Shown here: one piece after another, positions 1-5,445 of the stretch
Layout: the number at the start of each line of letters is the position of its first letter
How positions within the stretch are numbered: the stretch's first letter is position 1
Notes under the pieces: model-generated
What the model saw: only the letters and a program-made list of their open reading frames with translations
Told to the model about the DNA's origin: nothing
The model's database searches: none
Translations under genes and position numbers: made by a program
Source of the DNA: a bacterium
GTDB lineage: Bacteria; CAIJMQ01; JAADFP01
Reading direction: 5' to 3'
Assembly: GCA_027021085.1 (NCBI GenBank)
Contig: JALUVB010000288.1
Span: forward strand, 1-5,445
Length of the DNA stretch: 5,445 bases

Positions 1-11
1 GGTCTACAGTT

Positions 12-419
12 TCACTCCTCAAACGGGAAAGCATTCTCAATCCATTCGATTGATTGCAAGCGGTTATCAGGCTGCAGGTTTACATATATTACGTCAAACC
101 TGGCTTTAAAAGGTCTTCCCTTCTTTTTAAGGTAGAAGAGAGCAGTTTTCCGTAAGACTTTTCTCTTGTAATAATCTATACTCTCCCCGGCACTGCCGAA
201 GGAATGCGTGGAGCGGGTCTTCACTTCTACAAAAACAGTCCTGTCTCCTTCTTCTGCAATAATGTCTATTTCTCCCCCTCTTATGCGAAAGTTTTTCTCT
301 AATATTTTCAGGCCTTTCCTGCGCAGGAATTGCTCTGCCAGTTTTTCCCCCTGTGCCCCCCTGTTCAAGGTAGGCGATGTTTTGAAGAAGGAGAGTAATC
401 TGACTAAATAACCTTTCAA
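12..419 (-). CDS. yraN: YraN/UPF0102-family protein with an endonuclease-like fold
   Basis: This 135-residue protein belongs to the YraN (UPF0102) family, which has a PD-(D/E)XK nuclease-like fold related to Holliday-junction resolvases; its physiological role is not established. The core is clear: GAQGEKLAEQFL at residues 21-32 (putative active-site Glu25), GGEIDII at 48-54 (Glu50, Asp52) and FVEVKTR at 63-69 (Glu65, Lys67), followed by RFDVIYV at 107-113. This D/E...EVK arrangement is the usual metal-binding nuclease pattern. The start is TTG (419-417), the first candidate after an in-frame TAG; no convincing Shine-Dalgarno site precedes it. It gives about 20 residues before the conserved core, somewhat longer than many relatives, and a second TTG at codon 18 would remove most of that. 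It lies 7 bases after rnhB, a common pairing, and is probably co-transcribed with it. The family call is firm, the start less so. Confidence 0.9.
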   Translation of the reverse strand: MKGYLVRLLSFFKTSPTLNRGAQGEKLAEQFLRRKGLKILEKNFRIRGGEIDIIAEEGDRTVFVEVKTRSTHSFGSAGESIDYYKRKVLRKTALFYLKKKGRPFKARFDVIYVNLQPDNRLQSIEWIENAFPFEE

Positions 420-426
420 CTTCTAT

Positions 427-1026
427 TTATTTTTTAAACTTGAAAGTTTTCCTGTGTACGGGAGTTAACCCATACTCTGCGATTTTTTCCCGGTGGAATT
501 TTGTAGGGTACCCCTTATGCTTTTCAAAGCCGTACTGGGGAAAGATAAGGGATAGATTGTCCATCAGCCTGTCTCTCATTACCTTTGCTATTATTGAGGC
601 ACAGGCAATGGATGCTGAGTTTTCATCTCCTTTTATTATTGATTGAGACGGTATTTCAGAAGAAAGTTTTACTGCATCTATAAGGAGAAAGTCAGGCTTC
701 TGTTTTAGGTTTTTTATGGCTTGCTGCATTGCCAGCTTTGAAGCCTGGAGGATATTTATCCTGTCTATTTCCCGCGCTTCCACCATACCCACTGCCCAGT
801 CTATGCAGTTGTTTACAATCAGAGAAAAAAATTGTGCTCTCTTTGCCGGAGTAAGTTTTTTTGAGTCTTTGAGTTTGTCTATGTAGGTAAAAGGTTTCAG
901 GATTACTGCCCCTGCCACTACCGGCCCGGCCAGGGGCCCCCTTCCTACCTCGTCTATCCCGGCTATGAAAGCGTAGCCTTTTTCCCAGAGTATTTCTTCC
1001 CGGGTATAGATTCCACCTTTACGCAA
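427..1026 (-). CDS. rnhB: Ribonuclease HII
   Basis: RNase HII cuts the RNA strand of RNA-DNA hybrids and starts removal of single ribonucleotides misincorporated into DNA. At 199 residues it has the usual length. The N-terminal signature AGIDEVGRGPLAGPVVAGAV (22-41) supplies catalytic Asp25 and Glu26 and the GRG loop (28-30) that recognises the ribonucleotide. LLIDAV (114-119) gives Asp117, and KGDENSASIACASIIAKV (132-149) gives the probable fourth metal ligand Asp134. YGFEKHKGYPT (165-175) contains the conserved tyrosine region. All four DEDD residues appear intact. The start is TTG (1026-1024), the first candidate after an in-frame TAA; only a weak GTGAG-like site lies upstream. The signature begins at residue 22, so a slightly later start would not affect function. 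The gene follows rplS after a 114-base spacer and precedes yraN, as in many bacteria. Confidence 0.96.
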   Translation of the reverse strand: MRKGGIYTREEILWEKGYAFIAGIDEVGRGPLAGPVVAGAVILKPFTYIDKLKDSKKLTPAKRAQFFSLIVNNCIDWAVGMVEAREIDRINILQASKLAMQQAIKNLKQKPDFLLIDAVKLSSEIPSQSIIKGDENSASIACASIIAKVMRDRLMDNLSLIFPQYGFEKHKGYPTKFHREKIAEYGLTPVHRKTFKFKK

Positions 1027-1067
1027 GATTTCTATCTCACTTACTTAACCGGCAGCAACTATCTGTT

Positions 1068-1097
1068 CTTATATGTCGGAACATCCTGCCAGGTAAA
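1068..1097 (-). promoter_or_regulatory. Possible weak promoter for rnhB-yraN
   Basis: Read on the minus strand, TTTACC (1097-1092) and TATAAG (1073-1068) are separated by 18 bases, loosely resembling sigma70 -35 and -10 boxes. The site lies in the only sizeable spacer of the cluster, just upstream of rnhB. Both boxes have mismatches, so this could be chance. Read-through from the upstream operon is an equally good explanation for rnhB expression. Confidence 0.25.
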
Positions 1098-1099
1098 TT

Positions 1100-1120
1100 A
1101 CCCCGGTATAAAATCGGGGT
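1100..1120 (-). terminator. GC-rich hairpin after rplS, weak terminator or processing site
   Basis: On the minus strand ACCCCG (1120-1115) can pair perfectly with CGGGGT (1105-1100) across a 9-base A/T-rich loop. The hairpin begins 20 bases after the rplS stop codon. Only AATTTACC follows, so there is no proper U-tract and efficient intrinsic termination is doubtful. A partial terminator, an RNA 3'-end stabiliser or a processing site between the ribosomal genes and rnhB are all possible. A pyrimidine-rich TTCC-repeat tract (1136-1124) lies between the stop codon and the hairpin. Confidence 0.4.
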
Positions 1121-1140
1121 CGGGAAGGAAGGAAACAGAT

Positions 1141-1509
1141 TCACTTCTTACTGCTTACTTCTCTTCTCTGGGTCTTCTCTTTCACCTTTAATTTCTTGCC
1201 CCTTACTTTTCGCAGGTAGTAAAGTTTGGCGCGTCTTACTCTGCCTTTGCGGGTTACCTCTATTTTTTCTATTATAGGAGCATGCAGGGGGAATATTCTT
1301 TCTACTCCCTCTCCGTGGCTTGAGCGACGCACAGTAAAGGTCTCACGCAATCCTCCCCCGCGCCTGCGAATTACTATACCCTCAAAAACCTGTACTCTTT
1401 CTTTCCCTCCTTCAAAGATTTTTGTGTATACCTTCACCGTGTCTCCTACCTGAAATTCCGGGATATCTTCCCGCATTTTTTCTTTCTCTACCAGTTCCTG
1501 TATATTCAT
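1141..1509 (-). CDS. rplS: Large ribosomal subunit protein bL19
   Basis: L19 sits at the 30S-50S interface of the ribosome. The 122-residue protein matches the family in length and sequence: an N-terminal helix, then [20 protein letters not shown] (17-36), the barrel segment [13 protein letters not shown] (41-53), ETFTVRR (56-62), and the hallmark [11 protein letters not shown] (68-78) followed by IEKIEV and [11 protein letters not shown]-like sequence ([11 protein letters not shown], 90-100). The C-terminal tail is rich in lysine and arginine, as expected for an rRNA-binding protein. The ATG overlaps the trmD stop codon by 4 bases (ATGA), and the start is confirmed by a strong Shine-Dalgarno site lying inside the trmD coding sequence. 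It is probably the last gene of the main operon before the 114-base spacer. Confidence 0.98.
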   Translation of the reverse strand: MNIQELVEKEKMREDIPEFQVGDTVKVYTKIFEGGKERVQVFEGIVIRRRGGGLRETFTVRRSSHGEGVERIFPLHAPIIEKIEVTRKGRVRRAKLYYLRKVRGKKLKVKEKTQRREVSSKK

Positions 1510-2246
1510 CCGAGCCTCCTTTCTCTCTTTACTTCTTTCAGTATCTTTCCCATTTCTTCGTCTAAAAGTTCTTCTTTGAGTAAATCAGGCCGTCTTTGCA
1601 ACGTCCTTTTCAAAGCTTCTTTTAGTCTCCATCTCTTTATTTCCTGGTGGTTCCCGCTCAAAAGTATCTCAGGAACCGGCTTACCGCGGAATTCCCTGGG
1701 ACGGGTATAATGGGGCCAGTCTAAAAAAGGCTGGGTAAAAGAATCTTCCTCGTATGACCTTTCTTTCCCCAGGACTCCCGGGATAATACGGGAGACCGTT
1801 TCTATCACTACCAGGGCGGGAAGCTCTCCTCCTGCCAGAACGTAGTCACCAATGGATATTTCATCGGTAATCAGTGTCTCCCGGATTCTCTCATCCACGC
1901 CTTCGTATCTGCCGCATATCAGCACAACTGCTTCCTCCCGGGCAAACTCTTCTGCTTTACCCTGGGTGAAAACTTCCCCCTGGGGGGTGAGAAGCACTAC
2001 TCTCTTTTTCTTTTGAAATTCTTCTTTAACCTCGTCCATGGCTAAAAATACCGGCTCTGGTTTCAAAACCATGCCGCCTCCTCCAAACGAGTAGTCATCC
2101 ACTGTCCTTCTCTTATCTTTGGTAAAATCCCGCAAATTTTTAATGCGGATTTCTAACTTCTTCCTTTCTATGCCTTTGGCAACTATGCCTTTTTCCAAAA
2201 ATGGCTGAAAAAATTCGGGAAATATCGTCAATACATAAAAAATCAT
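1506..2246 (-). CDS. trmD: tRNA (guanine-N1)-methyltransferase, m1G37
   Basis: TrmD is a SPOUT-class enzyme that transfers a methyl group from S-adenosylmethionine to N1 of G37, beside the anticodon, and so prevents +1 frameshifting. At 246 residues it is close to the E. coli enzyme (255). Conserved elements run in order: FPEFF (9-13), RTVDD (47-51), the glycine loop GGGGM (55-59), TPQG (87-90), the trefoil-knot AdoMet segments [10 protein letters not shown] (111-120) and [15 protein letters not shown] (130-144), then SRIIPGVLG (152-160), EEDSF (166-170) and WPHYTRP (177-183). Arg153 and Asp168 correspond to E. coli Arg154 and catalytic Asp169. The glycine loop is one residue shorter than the usual GGGPGM/GGGAGM. 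The ATG overlaps the rpsP stop codon by 4 bases and has no good Shine-Dalgarno site, suggesting coupled, low-level translation. The rimM gene that often precedes trmD is missing here. Confidence 0.98.
   Translation of the reverse strand: MIFYVLTIFPEFFQPFLEKGIVAKGIERKKLEIRIKNLRDFTKDKRRTVDDYSFGGGGMVLKPEPVFLAMDEVKEEFQKKKRVVLLTPQGEVFTQGKAEEFAREEAVVLICGRYEGVDERIRETLITDEISIGDYVLAGGELPALVVIETVSRIIPGVLGKERSYEEDSFTQPFLDWPHYTRPREFRGKPVPEILLSGNHQEIKRWRLKEALKRTLQRRPDLLKEELLDEEMGKILKEVKRERRLG
1515..1522 (-). promoter_or_regulatory. Strong rplS ribosome-binding site inside trmD
   Basis: AAAGGAGG lies 5 bases before the rplS ATG. It falls within the last codons of trmD, where it helps encode the ERR of the C-terminal RERRLG. 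It allows rplS to start independently of how often trmD is translated. Confidence 0.85.
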
Positions 2247-2479
2247 GAAGCTTTCTTAATAAGACTTTTCACCGTGGAACTCATTTGTGCCCCTTTATCT
2301 AACCAGTACTGCAGCCTTTCCATATCCACGCTTACCCGGGGTGGATCTTCTTTGGGGTCGTAAGAGCCGAGTGTCTCCAGGAATTTACCATCCCGGGGAG
2401 AGCGGCTGTCAGCGGCCACTATACGGTAAGAAGGGAAATGTTTTTTCCCGGTACGAAACAGCCTAATCCTTACTGCCAT
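2243..2479 (-). CDS. rpsP: Small ribosomal subunit protein bS16
   Basis: S16 binds 16S rRNA and is needed for 30S assembly. The 78-residue protein has the full family pattern: MAVRIRLFRTGKKHFPSYRI at the N terminus, then VAADSRSPRDGKFLETLGSY (21-40), DP at 41-42, and YWLDKGAQMSSTVKSLIKKA (58-77). It is complete, slightly short because it lacks the variable C-terminal tail of some homologues. The ATG is fixed by a strong Shine-Dalgarno site 5 bases upstream. The gene follows ffh after 12 bases, and its TGA overlaps the trmD ATG. In many Firmicutes khpA and rimM lie between rpsP and trmD, and in E. coli rimM does; here there is no room for either. Confidence 0.98.
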   Translation of the reverse strand: MAVRIRLFRTGKKHFPSYRIVAADSRSPRDGKFLETLGSYDPKEDPPRVSVDMERLQYWLDKGAQMSSTVKSLIKKAS

Positions 2480-2484
2480 TATTT

Positions 2485-2493
2485 CCTCCTTTT
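2485..2493 (-). promoter_or_regulatory. Strong rpsP ribosome-binding site
   Basis: AAAAGGAGG lies 5 bases before the rpsP ATG and shares its first two bases with the TAA stop codon of ffh. The nine-base core is identical to the site in front of eno. It supports a high initiation rate for S16 in the middle of the operon. Confidence 0.85.
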
Positions 2494-3810
2494 ATCCTAT
2501 CTTAGGTAACCATCCTTTTCGTTTTATAAGATGCCCGTATTTTACCATTTCTTTCATTCGTTTCTTGGCAAACTGAAATTGTTTTAACAGTTGATTCACC
2601 TGTTGCACGGAGGTTCCGCTTCCTCTGGCTATCCTTTTTTTTCTGCTGCCATTAATTATCCGAGGCTCTGTCCTTTCCTCCCGTGTCATGGAAAGAATTA
2701 TTGCTTCCACTCGCTTGTAATGCGTATCATCGAGCCCTACATCTCTTATCTTCTGTTCTACCGGCAGGTAATCTAACATTTTTGAGAGCGGTCCCATGCT
2801 CTTCATTTTTTGCAGGTAGAGAAGAAAATCCTCCAGGTTAAATTCGTCTGCTTTCAGTTTCTTCAGCATGCGTTCGTCTTCCTCGGACTCAAGTGCCTCT
2901 GCCTTTTCCACCAGGGTAACTATGTCTCCCATACCTAAAATCCGGGAGGCGATTCTGTCCGGGTAAAAGGCTTCAATATCCTGGAGTTTTTCGCCTGTTC
3001 CTATAAATTTTATCGGGCATCCCGTAACCATTCTCATGGAGAGAGCAGCTCCTCCCCTGGCATCACTATCTACCTTGCTCAATATTATCCCGTCCAGGGA
3101 AAGCCGTTCATTGAAGGTGCTGGCTATATTCACTGCTTCCTGCCCGGTCATGGCATCTGCCACTAAAAGAATTTCTGTGGGCTTAATCTTGTCCTTCATG
3201 ACTTCCAGCCCTTTCATCAACTCTTCCTCTACCTGCAATCTTCCCTGCGTGTCCAGGAGCACGGTATTACATCCTAACTTGCGGGAAGTCTTGAGCGCAC
3301 CTAAGGCAATTTCCAGGGAGGTTCTCCCTTCCGTGAAAGTAGGAACCCCTATCTTTTCTCCCAGCATTTTCAGCTGTTCTCTTGCGGCAGGACGCTGAGT
3401 ATCAGTTGCGGCCAGGAGAACTTTTCTCCCTTTATTCTTCAGTATCAACCCCAGTTTCGCACAGGTGGTGGTTTTGCCGCTTCCCTGTATTCCTACCAGC
3501 ATATATATGGAGGGAGGTACAGGAGCTGTAAATAACTCAGTAACCTTTTCTCCCAGTATGTTTACCAGTTCCTCATGCACAATTTTTATAAACTGCTGGG
3601 CAGGACTCACACTGTTCAGCACCTTTTTCCCCAGAGCTTTTTCCCGGGTAAGAGTGAGGAACTCTTTTACTACCCTGTAATTCACATCTGCTTCCAGGAG
3701 AGCGATTCTTACCTCTTTCAGAGCGTCTTCGATGTTCTTCTCGCTGAGGAATGCCTCTCCCTTTAATTTCTTAAATATTTTGGAAAGCCTGGTTCTGAGA
3801 TTATCAAACA

Positions 3811-3811
<1 letters not shown>
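2492..3811 (-). CDS. ffh: Signal recognition particle GTPase Ffh (SRP54)
   Basis: Ffh binds 4.5S/SRP RNA and hydrophobic signal sequences on nascent proteins and, with FtsY, delivers ribosomes to the membrane translocon. The 439 residues show the complete N, G and M domains. N domain: ALLEADVN (37-44). G domain: P-loop GIQGSGKTTT (107-116), DTQRPAAREQL (137-147), G3 DTQGRL (187-192), G4 SKVDSDARGGAAL (245-257) and GTGEKLQDIEAFYPDR (271-286), followed by ILGMGD (291-296). M domain: FNLEDFLLYLQKMKSMGPLS (324-343), then INGSRKKRIARGSGTSVQQV (386-405), the SRP RNA-binding helix region. Two motif differences stand out: G3 is DTQGR rather than DTAGR, and G4 reads SKVDS rather than TKxDG. The P-loop and M domain look intact, so I expect a working protein. 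The methionine-rich C-terminal tail of some homologues is absent. The ATG overlaps the ftsB stop by one base (TAATG), without a strong Shine-Dalgarno site, suggesting coupling. Confidence 0.98.
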
Positions 3812-5413
<1,602 letters not shown>

Positions 5414-5445
5414 AGGCATATACGGAAAAAGGGATTAACTCTTGA

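Noticed and set aside
2246-2491. A search for remnants of rimM or khpA around rpsP
   Set aside because: The rpsP and trmD sequences are complete and overlapping, with no spare bases for a remnant.
3036-3398. A 120-residue plus-strand open frame opposite ffh
   Set aside because: It is antisense to the conserved G domain of Ffh, has no recognisable motifs, and is rich in Ser/Leu/Pro as antisense frames often are.

Overview
The window is a compact block of eight bacterial housekeeping genes, all on the minus strand. Transcription runs from high to low coordinates: eno (enolase), an ftsB/divIC-type septum protein, ffh (SRP GTPase), rpsP (S16), trmD (tRNA m1G37 methyltransferase), rplS (L19), rnhB (RNase HII) and a yraN-family nuclease-fold protein. 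I see no mobile element, CRISPR array, tRNA, rRNA, phage gene or defence system. The gene types, Shine-Dalgarno sites and sigma70-like promoter are clearly bacterial. Base composition is moderate, roughly mid-40s % G+C by eye. The order ffh-rpsP-trmD-rplS-rnhB-yraN is a widely conserved bacterial cluster. An eno-ftsB pair feeding into ffh, with rimM and khpA absent between rpsP and trmD, does not match the usual Bacillus or E. coli layouts. It would fit a less-studied, possibly uncultured bacterial lineage, but I cannot name the phylum from this sequence.

Layout in transcription order. A good promoter (TTGATT, 17 bp, TAAAAT) and a strong Shine-Dalgarno site precede eno at the right edge. Eno, ftsB and ffh overlap by 4 and 1 bases. 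Twelve bases carrying a strong Shine-Dalgarno site separate ffh from rpsP. RpsP, trmD and rplS overlap by 4 bases each, as ATGA junctions. The only real gap (114 bases, 1027-1140) follows rplS and holds a GC-rich hairpin and a possible weak promoter. RnhB and yraN follow, both apparently starting at TTG, 7 bases apart.

The genes combine protein synthesis and export (S16, L19, TrmD, Ffh), cell division (FtsB/DivIC), glycolysis (enolase) and genome maintenance (RNase HII; YraN, whose role is unsettled). Strong ribosome-binding sites precede only eno, rpsP and rplS. The overlapping genes between them have weak or no sites and probably rely on translational coupling. This suits a need for much S16 and L19 but little TrmD.

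There is no exciting undescribed system here. The points worth a second look are small: the missing rimM/khpA, a DTQGR G3 motif in Ffh, a one-residue deletion in a glycine-rich loop of TrmD, and the rplS-rnhB spacer.
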